Shown here: positions 37,720 through 46,225 of the stretch, piece after piece
How positions within the stretch are numbered: position 1 is the first letter of the stretch
Layout of the letters: every line of letters starts with the position of its first letter
Assembly: GCF_009712225.1 (NCBI RefSeq)
Contig: NZ_WASP01000010.1
Coordinates: forward strand, 104,668 to 168,667
Length of the DNA: 64,000 nucleotides
Source of the DNA: Desulfovibrio sp.
GTDB lineage: Bacteria; Desulfobacterota; Desulfovibrionia; Desulfovibrionales; Desulfovibrionaceae
Direction: 5' to 3'
The notes under the pieces: model-generated
Databases searched by the model: none
Told to the model about the DNA's origin: nothing
What the model saw: the letters and a program-made list of their open reading frames with translations, nothing else
Position numbers and translations under genes: made by a program

Positions 37720-38439
37720 ATGCAACATTCTGAGACAACAACGCTTTTCTGCATTCCCCACGCGGGCGGAAACGGCGCGTATTACGCGCTGTTTGCCGAG
37801 TTTTTTCCACACACAGTCAAGGTTGTGCCGCTCGATCTGCCCGGCAAGGGGCGCCGTTGCCGCGAGCCTCTGCCCACCAGCATGGAGGCCATGGGCCGCG
37901 ACCTGCTTGAACAGATGCTTCCAACCGCCCAAACCTCGCCCTACGCCATTTTTGGCCACAGCATGGGCGGCCTGCTGGCCTACGCCAGCGCGAGGCTTGC
38001 ACGCGAAGCTGCACTGCCCCTGCCCAAGGCACTGTTTATCTCTGCCGCGGCCACGCCAGACAAGGTGCACACGGGCATGGACCGCCCGGTCTCAGCGCTG
38101 CAGCCGGGCGAACTGTGGGAATATGTCATGCGCATGGGCGGCACCCCACCGGGCGTGGCGCTTTCTGACGACTTCAAAAGATACATGGAACCCATGCTTG
38201 TGGCGGATTTTTCTGCACTGGAAAACTGGCGGCCAGCCCCCTGCCAGCCCCTGCCGGTTCCCATTCACGCCTGCATTGGCAATGACGACACTGTAACAGA
38301 AAATGAAGCCAGACTCTGGCACCAGTTTTCCAGCGCGGGCGGTACGGTACGTGGTTTCAGAGGCGGGCATTTTTACATTCAGCACCACTGGCGCGAGCTG
38401 GCCGAGCACATCGCGCGTACTCTATACCCGGCGGGCTAA
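37720..38439 (+). CDS. Type II thioesterase (GrsT/SrfAD-like)
   Basis: 239-aa alpha/beta hydrolase that removes misprimed acyl groups from carrier domains of NRPS and PKS systems. It has the N-terminal CIPHAGGNGAYY, the nucleophile elbow GHSMGG with Ser81, a catalytic Asp in the GNDDTVT segment and His in RGGHFYI. It is soluble, with no signal peptide. It sits 11 bp after the radical SAM gene and one base before the phosphopantetheinyl transferase start, so the three are an accessory operon for the divergently encoded megasynthases. Confidence 0.93.
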   Translation: MQHSETTTLFCIPHAGGNGAYYALFAEFFPHTVKVVPLDLPGKGRRCREPLPTSMEAMGRDLLEQMLPTAQTSPYAIFGHSMGGLLAYASARLAREAALPLPKALFISAAATPDKVHTGMDRPVSALQPGELWEYVMRMGGTPPGVALSDDFKRYMEPMLVADFSALENWRPAPCQPLPVPIHACIGNDDTVTENEARLWHQFSSAGGTVRGFRGGHFYIQHHWRELAEHIARTLYPAG

Positions 38440-38440
38440 C

Positions 38441-39181
38441 ATGCTGGCGCGGCTGTTTTGCCAATGGTCGGCACCCGAGGCCGAGGCTGGCGCAATTCTA
38501 TGCGTTGGCCTGCATCTTGAAGACATGGCCGCGTGGGCCAGCCAGTGCGTGCCCTATACCACCGAGCACGAAAGACGCGAGGCCAGCCGCTTTGCCCAGA
38601 TGGCTGACGCAGTGCGTCACCTTGCAGGCCGGGCGCTCGCACGGCGCATGCTGTGCGCCGCAACAGGCCAGAACAATATCGCCCCCTTTGCCCGCAGCCC
38701 CTACGGCAAACCCTTTTGCCCACAGACAAATACAGATTTTTCCATCAGTCACAGCGCCGACATGGTTTGGGTGGCGTTGTGCCGCACCGCCACGGTCGGT
38801 ATTGATGTGGAACAGCTGCGTGCCCTGCCGGACGCCGCCGACCTCACAGACCAGCTGCACCCGCAAGAGCGGCAGGCCCTGCGGGCCCTGCCCGATAATG
38901 AGCTGGAAAGGACGTTTCTGCGCTGTTGGACCCGCAAGGAAGCTGTGCTCAAAGCCTGCGGCACGGGGCTGAACACGCCACTGCACAGCTTTTGCGTTAA
39001 TACGGGGCAGCAACAGGACAACTGGATACTTTCTGCCCCAGTGGCTGACGCCTGCGCCCCACAGTGCGCCGCAGCCTCGCCAGACCAGTGGACCAGCCAT
39101 GACATTGCCGCCAATGCCGCCTACCAGTGCAGCGTTGCTGCCTGCGGCCCACGCCTTGAGGTGATTGTACGGGTTATGTGA
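38441..39181 (+). CDS. Sfp-type 4'-phosphopantetheinyl transferase
   Basis: 246-aa enzyme that converts apo carrier domains to the holo form using coenzyme A. Magnesium and catalytic motifs are VGIDVEQ and FLRCWTRKEAVLKACG, and the family segment FSISHSADMVWVAL is present. I start it at ATG 38441, one base after the thioesterase stop; earlier in-frame starts (38303) would overlap the thioesterase by 130 bases. At least eight carrier domains in the two megasynthases would be its substrates. It is the last gene of the accessory operon. Confidence 0.93.
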   Translation: MLARLFCQWSAPEAEAGAILCVGLHLEDMAAWASQCVPYTTEHERREASRFAQMADAVRHLAGRALARRMLCAATGQNNIAPFARSPYGKPFCPQTNTDFSISHSADMVWVALCRTATVGIDVEQLRALPDAADLTDQLHPQERQALRALPDNELERTFLRCWTRKEAVLKACGTGLNTPLHSFCVNTGQQQDNWILSAPVADACAPQCAAASPDQWTSHDIAANAAYQCSVAACGPRLEVIVRVM

Positions 39182-39423
39182 GGTGCCCCGTGTTTTGGTC
39201 GCATCGTGGCGAAAACCATGCAGATATGCCGGTTCTGCCTGCAAATTCATGTGGACGATACCGCTTTTCCTCTGATACATTCAAATATGGGCGCAAGACT
39301 TTGCGCACCGCGCCAATATGGCACATACACAGCCCGCAAACCCGGTTCCGAACCCGGCTCGGCTGAACCGCCACCCGGCGGATACACTGCGTCTTCGAGA
39401 GCGCATCAAAGGTATATTGTTCC

Positions 39424-40551
39424 ATGAGCAGCCGCCTCAGATCGTTCCTCGCCATATTTGCAGCGGCGCACAGAGTCATGACGATGTGCGCGGTAATGCT
39501 GTGCGCCATGGCGTTGAGCACTGCTTCTCTGGCTGCTCCCGCCCCGCTGTCTCCCGCACCCCAGACCACCAAACCCAAGATTGCAGCCTATTTTGAGGCT
39601 GGTTCGTACTGGGAATTCAGCCTGCTGCAAAAAGAAATCATCAAGGCCCTGCAACAACGTGGGGTTGCCCAGCACATTATTTTTCCTGACGAATTTCATA
39701 TCAGCCCCGGCTGGGATGCCCCAGACAGCGAGTACCGTGCCGAAGCCCGCAAGCTGATGGCCAACCCGGCCATTGATGTGATCATCAGCATGGGCACAGA
39801 GGCCACCAAGGCCCTGCTGGCCGAAAACAACGGCAAAACCCCCATCATGAGCGTGGACGTGGCCGACCCCGCTGGCGCGGGCATTGTTGACCCGGTGACC
39901 GGCAAGGGGGCCGCCAACCTGACCATCCGCTATACCAAGAACAAGTGGTTCAAGGTATTTGCCCTTTTTCACGAAGCTCTACCCTTTCGCCGCCTTGGCA
40001 TCATGTACCACGACAGCCCCGAAGGGCTCTCGTACTCCAACGTTCGCGAAGCCCGCGAAGTGGCGCGCGAACGGGGCTTTACACTGGTGGAATACCCCTT
40101 TCTGGACAAGGCCGAGAGCATCGAATCATGCACAAAAGGCGTGAACAGGCTTATGCAGGAAGGCATAGACGCCTTTTACATCTCGGCGCTCAACTGCTTT
40201 GACTGGACCCAGGCCAACCCGCAACCGATATTTGATATACTGAATACAAAGGAAATAAAGACCTTTGCGCGCGACGGCAGTGTGCATGTCAGCAGGGGGG
40301 CGCTCATGGGGCTGTCCACCCTTGATTATGTGCCCTTGGGCAAATTTTATGCAGACCACATGGCCGCGCAGCTTGGACTTTTGCCGCCCAACACACAGCT
40401 TGAAGAAGCGGCCTATACCCCCAAGATTGCGCTGAACCTTGTGACAGCGCAAAGAATGGGCATGGATCTGCCTCTGGTTCTGCTTATCTCGGCAGACGAA
40501 CTTTTTGACGCTACCCTCGCGGGCGTTGATAAGACGCGCGCTTCACAGTAA
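39424..40551 (+). CDS. Periplasmic binding protein of the ABC_sub_bind family (orphan)
   Basis: 375 aa with an N-terminal signal segment (hydrophobic from about residue 18 to 38). Recognisable family stretches include IDVIISMGTEATKALLAENN, SVDVADPAGAGIVDP and IKTFARDGSVHVSRGALMGL, as in PF04392-type proteins. No permease or ATPase of an uptake ABC system is adjacent, so it may act as a ligand receptor or use another transporter. A paralogue lies at 45095-46216 and shares the TFARDG...GALMG segment and overall plan. About 240 bp without a called gene precede it, and the DUF697 gene follows closely. Confidence 0.8.
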   Translation: MSSRLRSFLAIFAAAHRVMTMCAVMLCAMALSTASLAAPAPLSPAPQTTKPKIAAYFEAGSYWEFSLLQKEIIKALQQRGVAQHIIFPDEFHISPGWDAPDSEYRAEARKLMANPAIDVIISMGTEATKALLAENNGKTPIMSVDVADPAGAGIVDPVTGKGAANLTIRYTKNKWFKVFALFHEALPFRRLGIMYHDSPEGLSYSNVREAREVARERGFTLVEYPFLDKAESIESCTKGVNRLMQEGIDAFYISALNCFDWTQANPQPIFDILNTKEIKTFARDGSVHVSRGALMGLSTLDYVPLGKFYADHMAAQLGLLPPNTQLEEAAYTPKIALNLVTAQRMGMDLPLVLLISADELFDATLAGVDKTRASQ

Positions 40552-40592
40552 TTTTTCCCGTAACCCTGAAACCGATTTTATCGAGGTTGCAC

Positions 40593-41201
40593 ATGATGAA
40601 AGATACGTTGGAAAACAAGGTTGACGGTGTAGAAGATCAGGCAGCCTGCCAGACCGAAGCAGAAACCTGCGAATGCGCTTGCCCCGCTGAAGAAGTCGTG
40701 GATGCCATCATTCGCAAGCGCGTTTACGGTGCCATCGGCATCGGCTTTGTGCCCGTGCCGCTGGTTGACTTTCTGGGCCTCACCGCCCTGCAGATTGAGT
40801 TGATCCATGCCCTTGCCAAGGCCCACGGCGTGGAATTCAAAAAAGAACGTGTCAAGTCCATCATTTCTTCGCTCTGCGGTGGCCTGCTGACCACCGCCAG
40901 CGTGCCCCTTGCCGCCTCACTGCTCAAAAGCATTCCTGTCATCGGCATCACCGCCGGTGCGGCCACCATCAGCATCATGGGCGGTGCTACCACCTACGCT
41001 CTGGGCTGGGTTTTTGACCGTCACTTCAGAAAGGGCGGCAACCTGATTGATTTTGACGCCGAAGAAGCCAAGACCTACTTCAAGGAAAAGGTTGAAGAAG
41101 GTAAAAACTTTGTGGGCAAGCTCAAGAAAAAGGTAAAGAAGGAAGCCGCTGAAGCCCCCGCCGAGGAATCCGCCACCGAGGCGAAGACCGACGCGGCTTA
41201 G
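40593..41201 (+). CDS. DUF697 (YcjF-like) membrane protein
   Basis: 202 aa. The conserved core GIGFVPVPLVDFLGLTALQIEL and the following KERVKSIISSLCGG identify DUF697, found in YcjF and in proteins near GTPases or phage-shock genes. Two hydrophobic segments (about 100-145) suggest membrane association. The N-terminus is acidic with Cys residues (CECACPAEE) and the C-terminus is a Lys- then Ala/Glu-rich tail. The start at ATG 40593 has GAGG six bases upstream. It follows the binding protein gene by 41 bp and is followed by an intrinsic terminator, closing that transcript. Function unknown. Confidence 0.8.
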   Translation: MMKDTLENKVDGVEDQAACQTEAETCECACPAEEVVDAIIRKRVYGAIGIGFVPVPLVDFLGLTALQIELIHALAKAHGVEFKKERVKSIISSLCGGLLTTASVPLAASLLKSIPVIGITAGAATISIMGGATTYALGWVFDRHFRKGGNLIDFDAEEAKTYFKEKVEEGKNFVGKLKKKVKKEAAEAPAEESATEAKTDAA

Positions 41202-41252
41202 CAGCCCCAAACAATATCGGCATCCCCTGATCGGTTTCGGGAATCAGACACA

Positions 41253-41278
41253 GGGGGCCAGACGGCTGGCCCCCTTTT
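41253..41278 (+). terminator. Rho-independent terminator after the DUF697 gene
   Basis: Perfect 8-bp stem GGGGGCCA/TGGCCCCC with a six-base loop GACGGC, followed by TTTT. It separates the binding protein/DUF697 unit from the exporter operon that begins 200 bp downstream. Confidence 0.85.
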
Positions 41279-41478
41279 AGCCATGCAACCATGGCATGAT
41301 CGCCCCGTGCACCACTGGGCTGCAAGATCCATATGCCTTGCATAAGGCTGCTGCCGCAGCACGCGGCAGTGTGTGTACTATTGCGTTTGACAGCGCCGCG
41401 AACCATCATGGGCTGCAAACAGACCGCCAGACCTTTTTTATGGCGCGGCGCACCTGAACACCGGGGCCACAGAACCAC

Positions 41479-43164
41479 ATGCTGCAACTGAAAAAATCGC
41501 TGTTTCTGAAACTTCTGTGGGAGCAGGCAGGCGACGAGGGCAACAAGATTGTTGCTGCGTGCCTTGGCTCTGGCATCATGCAGGGACTTGCCGTTTTTTC
41601 GGTTCTACAGGGTCTGGAACAGCTTTCCTCAGACGACGGCCTACAGTTCCACACATTTTTGGCATTCATGGTCTGTCTCACAGCCTTTTATTTTCTTTTT
41701 CGGTATATTACGGGCCACTCGGCGCAAGTTGCCCTGCGCGGCATCATGGCATGGCGCATGCGCATTGCCTCAAAACTGCGCGGCGTCTCGCTGATTGAAT
41801 ACGAAAAGCTGGACAAAAACCGTATCCAGTCGGCCCTGCTTGATGGACGAGAAATGGTGGTTGAAGCCGCCCGCATGCTGGTGGCTGCCTCGGCCAATAC
41901 GGTGATGGTGCTGGTTTCATTTGCAAAAATGGCCACAGTTTCCATACCCGGCACACTGGGCGTTTTTGTGCTGCTTGGCGCTGGCTTCTGGATTTTTTTG
42001 CAGCTCATCAACAGCGTGCATGCCCACATGGGCCCCGCCATGCGGGCTGATCAGCGTTTTTGCGCGGGCCTGCGCGACCTGTATGCGGGCCTGCTGCAGC
42101 TCAAGATGCACAAGCCAAGAACTCGTGCCCTTTTTGGCGAGCAGATCATTCCCGACCTCTCTGTCGCATCTGAGGCAAGAGACGCCACCGAACACCGGCA
42201 CGCGCTGGGCATTTCATTTTTTGCCATGTTCAACTTGCTGATACTGGGGCTGATTCTCTTTATCATGCCCAAGGTTCTGGGGCTTGAGACATCTGAAACA
42301 TCCTCGCTGCTCGTGCTGTGCATGTTCAGCCTGAGCCCGCTCATCAGCCTGATCACCTCTGTGCCCATGATGGCCAAGGTTGAAATGAGCCTTCAGGAAC
42401 TGGCGGGGGTTGAAGCCCAGATTGACGCCGTTACCGAGCCCTTTGAAAATGATGGCGTTGTGGCCCGCTGGCAGCAGCCCGACCCGGCTATCCCCGATTT
42501 TTCATCCATCGCCATGCGCAACGTGCGCTTTGACTACCGCGACCGCGCCGGGCTGCGAGTCTTTGGCATTGACGTGGAACATTTTGAACTGCACCAGGGC
42601 GAGCTGGTTTTCATTCGTGGCGGCAACGGATCGGGCAAATCCACCTTCATGAAGGTGCTGGCTGGGCTGTATGCGCCGCAAGCCGGTGAAATGTACCTCA
42701 ACGATTCCCTGCTCTGCGATGTGAACATGGAATCGTACCGCAATCTCTTCACCATTGTGCCCACAGATTACCACCTGTTTTCGCGGCCTCTGGGGCTCAA
42801 CATCACCGCTGAACAGCTTACTGACGTGCTGCGCACCCTGCATATGGAAACCAAGGTCACCCTGCTTGAAGACGGCACATTTTCCACACTTGATCTCTCG
42901 GCGGGGCAGCGCAAGCGCCTTGCTCTTGCCTGCGCCTTGCTTGAAAAACGACATATCTACCTGTTTGACGAAGTTGCGGCAGATTTTGACCCCATCTTTC
43001 GCCGATATTTTTACGAAGAACTGCTGCCCGACATCATCAGACAGGGCGGCACCATTCTGGCCATCTCGCACGATGATCGCTACTTCCATGTGGCAGACAG
43101 GGTGCTGACCATGCGTGAGGGCGGCTTTGTGGAAGAACCCGCAGACCTGGGGAGCACGGCATGA
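41479..43164 (+). CDS. Cyclic peptide-type ABC exporter (PvdE/SyrD-like), fused TMD-NBD
   Basis: 561 aa. N-terminal half: about six membrane helices (to ~330). C-terminal half: ATPase with Walker A GGNGSGKST, signature LSAGQRKR, Walker B IYLFDEVAADFDP and H-loop ISHDD. The FDE-VAADFDP form and overall length match the cyclic peptide/siderophore exporter group (PvdE, SyrD). Given the megasynthases 5 kb away, the likely cargo is the peptide product or its precursor (inference). It begins an operon with five further genes; its stop overlaps the next start by four bases. The ribosome binding site is weak, so the start at 41479 is likely but not certain. Confidence 0.88.
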   Translation: MLQLKKSLFLKLLWEQAGDEGNKIVAACLGSGIMQGLAVFSVLQGLEQLSSDDGLQFHTFLAFMVCLTAFYFLFRYITGHSAQVALRGIMAWRMRIASKLRGVSLIEYEKLDKNRIQSALLDGREMVVEAARMLVAASANTVMVLVSFAKMATVSIPGTLGVFVLLGAGFWIFLQLINSVHAHMGPAMRADQRFCAGLRDLYAGLLQLKMHKPRTRALFGEQIIPDLSVASEARDATEHRHALGISFFAMFNLLILGLILFIMPKVLGLETSETSSLLVLCMFSLSPLISLITSVPMMAKVEMSLQELAGVEAQIDAVTEPFENDGVVARWQQPDPAIPDFSSIAMRNVRFDYRDRAGLRVFGIDVEHFELHQGELVFIRGGNGSGKSTFMKVLAGLYAPQAGEMYLNDSLLCDVNMESYRNLFTIVPTDYHLFSRPLGLNITAEQLTDVLRTLHMETKVTLLEDGTFSTLDLSAGQRKRLALACALLEKRHIYLFDEVAADFDPIFRRYFYEELLPDIIRQGGTILAISHDDRYFHVADRVLTMREGGFVEEPADLGSTA

Positions 43165-43652
43165 AAAGCCAAGTGATACGCCTGGCGCTCTGCCTTGCGC
43201 TGCTGCTTGGCCTGTGCCCTGCACAAGGGGCAGCGGCCAAGGATCTGACGGGCAACTCGAATATTCAGCTGGTACGCGAACTGTACAACAACGTACGTGA
43301 GACGCTGCCCTCTGAAGTCAACGCAGCTGAAAACACGCAAACCATCCAGAACCGCCTTAAATGCTACGAGGAAAACCACGATTACGGCCAGCGTATACAG
43401 ATCTGCAACAATAAATATGTCAAGGGCATTGTGCACCATGCCCGCAAGGCCGTGCATTCACGGCCAAACCTCGGCGAATTTGTACTTAATGTCGATCTTT
43501 GCCCCATTCTTTACAATATCTGCATGGGCCAGACAGAAGACGATAAAGAACGCTGCATACTTTTTGAAAGGCAGTGCATAGACTATACGCTTGACATGTT
43601 CTGGCGCGGCTCTGCGCAATATACACAGCAAACCTACCGGTTGGACCAATGA
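43161..43652 (+). CDS. Secreted small Cys-containing protein, unknown function
   Basis: 163 aa with a clear signal peptide (MKSQVIRLALCLALLLGLC, probable cleavage after AQGAAA). The mature part is soluble with six Cys (KCYEENHD, QICNNK, VDLCPILYNIC, ERCILFERQC), spaced as if for disulfides in the periplasm. I do not recognise the family. It overlaps the exporter gene upstream and the SPFH gene downstream by four bases each, so it is probably made in step with both. Confidence 0.75.
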   Translation: MKSQVIRLALCLALLLGLCPAQGAAAKDLTGNSNIQLVRELYNNVRETLPSEVNAAENTQTIQNRLKCYEENHDYGQRIQICNNKYVKGIVHHARKAVHSRPNLGEFVLNVDLCPILYNICMGQTEDDKERCILFERQCIDYTLDMFWRGSAQYTQQTYRLDQ

Positions 43653-44863
43653 AAAGTCTCTGGGCAGCAATACGGGACAAAATACGCCGCAATCGCATAC
43701 GGATCATCTGTGGTGGTCTTGTTACCACGCTGATAATCCTGTTTCTCTGGCCGAGCATTGTCATTTCCATCAAGCCCGGCGAGCTGGGTGTACTGTACGC
43801 GCGTTTTCGCGGGGGCACGCAGTTGCAGCACACCTACGAGGAAGGCATACATTTTATCCAGCCATGGAATATCATGTATATCTATGACGTGCGCGTGCAG
43901 GAAGAAACGCAGAACATCGACGTGCTCACAGTGGACGGTCTGACCATCAACGTGCAGATTTCGCTGCGCTTCCAGATTATCCGCGACCGGCTGCCCGCCC
44001 TGCATCAGGAAATTGGCCCCCGCTACCGCGAAAAGGTCGTACTGCCCATCATGAATTCTGCCGTGCGCCAGACCATTGGCAGCTACCGGCCAGACGACCT
44101 TTATTCCACTGCGCGGCAAGAGCTTCAGGATCAGATGCTTGTGGACGCCGTGGAAGAAATGGGGCGCATCCCCATTCTTATTCAGGGTTTTGTGGTCAAA
44201 ACCATCACCCTGCCCGAAGTTCTGCGCGATTCCATTGAGCGCAAGCTGGTGGCCGAGCAGAGTTACCTGCGCTACAAATACATTCTGCTTGAAGAACAGC
44301 AGGAAGCGCGTCGCAAGATTATCGAGGCCGAAGGCATCAAGGCATACCAGATGCTCGTCAATGAGCACATGACGCAGAACTTCCTGCGCTATCAGGGCAT
44401 ACAGGCCACCAAGGACCTGGCGTCTTCGCCCAACGCCAAGGTGGTTGTTATCGGCGGCAAGGACGGCCTGCCGGTCATACTGAATGCCGATTCGCAAACG
44501 GGCGCAGCCTCGCCTGACGCTCCGGCTGACAAATCCGCAGACAAATCAGGCTCGCAGGGGTCTGCCGCCAAATCTGCCCAACAGGCGCCCGCCAGGCAGG
44601 ATGCAGGCAGGCAGGACGCACCAAAGATGGATCAGGGCAAGACATCGTCTCCCCGACCTGGCGCTGCCTTGCCAGACAATGCACGGCCCGATGCAGCACG
44701 TTCAGAAGCCCCCCGGTCCGGCGCAGCGCGGCAGGATTCCGCGACGCAGCCCACTCCCGACGGGGTAAGCTGGATAGCCCCCGGCGAAAGCGTGACAGAC
44801 TACATCAAAAGGCTCGACAAATCACTGCTGCAACCCAACCGTGGCGGCGCGGTCAGGCAGTAA
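43649..44863 (+). CDS. SPFH/prohibitin-family membrane protein
   Basis: 404 aa. One N-terminal membrane helix (about 19-41), SPFH domain about 45-230 (KPGELGVLYARFRGG, YEEGIHFIQPWNIMYIYDVR, VLTVDGLTINVQISLRFQI), then a charged helical stretch (EEQQEARRKIIEAEGIKAYQ) as in prohibitins. Residues ~285-380 are low complexity, rich in Ala, Asp, Pro, Gln and Arg. The last 35 residues (SVTDYIKRLDKSLLQPN) look ordered again. Such proteins form membrane rings or scaffolds; here it may organise the exporter (inference). It overlaps the secreted protein gene by four bases. Confidence 0.85.
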   Translation: MKSLWAAIRDKIRRNRIRIICGGLVTTLIILFLWPSIVISIKPGELGVLYARFRGGTQLQHTYEEGIHFIQPWNIMYIYDVRVQEETQNIDVLTVDGLTINVQISLRFQIIRDRLPALHQEIGPRYREKVVLPIMNSAVRQTIGSYRPDDLYSTARQELQDQMLVDAVEEMGRIPILIQGFVVKTITLPEVLRDSIERKLVAEQSYLRYKYILLEEQQEARRKIIEAEGIKAYQMLVNEHMTQNFLRYQGIQATKDLASSPNAKVVVIGGKDGLPVILNADSQTGAASPDAPADKSADKSGSQGSAAKSAQQAPARQDAGRQDAPKMDQGKTSSPRPGAALPDNARPDAARSEAPRSGAARQDSATQPTPDGVSWIAPGESVTDYIKRLDKSLLQPNRGGAVRQ

Positions 44864-44875
44864 GGGAGGCCCATC

Positions 44876-45043
44876 GTGCAGATGCTAGCTATCATACTTG
44901 TTCTGAGCCTGTTTATCGGGCTGCTGGGCATGAATTCGCGTCTGGGCTTTTGGGGCAATTTTTTTGCCAGTATTCTGCTCACCCCGCTGGTGGGATTGCT
45001 GCTCGTGCTTGCATCGGGCAGCAAAAAGCAACGGCACAACTAG
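44876..45043 (+). CDS. Small membrane protein, 55 aa
   Basis: GTG start at 44876, six bases after a strong AAGGGAGG site, 12 bp after the SPFH stop, ending with TAG at 45041. Two hydrophobic segments (LAIILVLSLFIGLLG and ASILLTPLVGLLLVLASG) flank a short aromatic loop, and the tail is basic (SKKQRHN). Its size and position suggest an accessory membrane peptide of the operon. No family is recognised. Confidence 0.7.
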   Translation: MQMLAIILVLSLFIGLLGMNSRLGFWGNFFASILLTPLVGLLLVLASGSKKQRHN

Positions 45044-45094
45044 CCCGCGCAGGGCACTGCACAATGAAAAATTTCTTTCGGGCGGCACTATAGC

Positions 45095-46216
45095 ATGTAT
45101 TTCAATGCGGCTGTTGCCACCATGCCCTTGCTGCGCCCGCAGCACCTGATACGCTTTATGCGTTCCATGCTCATGACTGCCTGCATTGCGATTGTGGCGG
45201 CAGTGCTGTGCCTCCCCTGCGGTTCCGCCGCCCTTGCCAACCCACCTGTCAAACGCATCGGGTACCTTGAGGCTGGCCCATTCTGGCTTTTCGACAATAC
45301 ATGGAACGCCTTTCGCGACGGCATGGGTAAATACGATGACATGCGCTGCGAATATCCGGCAGATGCCCGGCTGAGCCCCGGCTGGCAGCCAGAGCAGATG
45401 CGCCGCCTGCCGGAACTGGCAAAGCAGCTTTTACAGCGCAGGGATCTTGATCTTGTGGTGGGCATGGGCACGGCAGCCGTAAAGGCTCTGCTTGCGGTCA
45501 ACGATGGCCGCACGCCCATTCTGGGCATGGGCATGGCCGACCCCATTGCCGCTGGCGTGGTCAAAAGCGCTGATGATTCCGGCGTGGACAACTTTACCTG
45601 CCGCGTAGAGGTTGACCGATGGTCTTCCATGTTCCGCGTTTTTTATGACGTGGTGCGCTTCCACAAAATGGGCATCATGTTCCAGAACAGTCAGGAAGGG
45701 CGCGTGTACGCGGCGCTGGGCGATGCACAGGCCATTGCCTCCGAGCTGGGCTTTGAGCTGGTGCTCTACGACGGTCTCTCCTCTGCAGAAAGCACCGACG
45801 AATGCCACAAGGGGCTAGACGAACTGCACAAAAAAGGCATGGATGCCTTTTTTATCGGCCCGCTCAACTGCTTTGACATTGGCGATGCGGGCATGGCCCC
45901 GCTGCTGCAAAAACTCAATCAGTGGAAGATACCCACCTTTGCCCGTGACGGCTCGGAATACGTCAAGGCCGGTGCGCTCATGGGCTTTTCTACCTGGAAT
46001 TTCGGCCCCAGCGGCACAGCGCTTGCCGGGCAGGCCCACGCCATACTCACCGGCACAAAACCCCGCACCCTGCCCATGCTCGACCAGTCAGAGCCATCCA
46101 TTGCCCTCAACCTTGCCACCGCCAAGGCCATTGGCTTTGATTTTCCCTTTGACGTTCTGGTAACGGCAGACGAACTGCACGAAACCATCAGCCAGCCGCA
46201 CCCCGGCACGCCTTAA
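45095..46216 (+). CDS. Second periplasmic binding protein of the ABC_sub_bind family (orphan)
   Basis: 373 aa, paralogue of the protein at 39424-40551. Signal segment about 20-48; family stretches LDLVVGMGTAAVKALLAVND, MADPIAAGVV, PTFARDGSEYVKAGALMGFS. It directly precedes the sensor-MFS gene (9-bp gap) and has no ABC permease partner, so a joint role in sensing or uptake with that protein is plausible (inference). The start codon is uncertain: ATG 45095 lacks a good ribosome binding site and ATG 45122 is an alternative. Confidence 0.8.
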   Translation: MYFNAAVATMPLLRPQHLIRFMRSMLMTACIAIVAAVLCLPCGSAALANPPVKRIGYLEAGPFWLFDNTWNAFRDGMGKYDDMRCEYPADARLSPGWQPEQMRRLPELAKQLLQRRDLDLVVGMGTAAVKALLAVNDGRTPILGMGMADPIAAGVVKSADDSGVDNFTCRVEVDRWSSMFRVFYDVVRFHKMGIMFQNSQEGRVYAALGDAQAIASELGFELVLYDGLSSAESTDECHKGLDELHKKGMDAFFIGPLNCFDIGDAGMAPLLQKLNQWKIPTFARDGSEYVKAGALMGFSTWNFGPSGTALAGQAHAILTGTKPRTLPMLDQSEPSIALNLATAKAIGFDFPFDVLVTADELHETISQPHPGTP

Positions 46217-46225
46217 GGATCGCCC

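Noticed and set aside
39319..39333. TGGCAC with GG and GC ten bases apart, as a sigma-54 site before the first binding protein gene
   Set aside because: The -12 half (CAGCC) is a poor match and the flanks lack the usual T-rich context; likely chance in high-G+C DNA.
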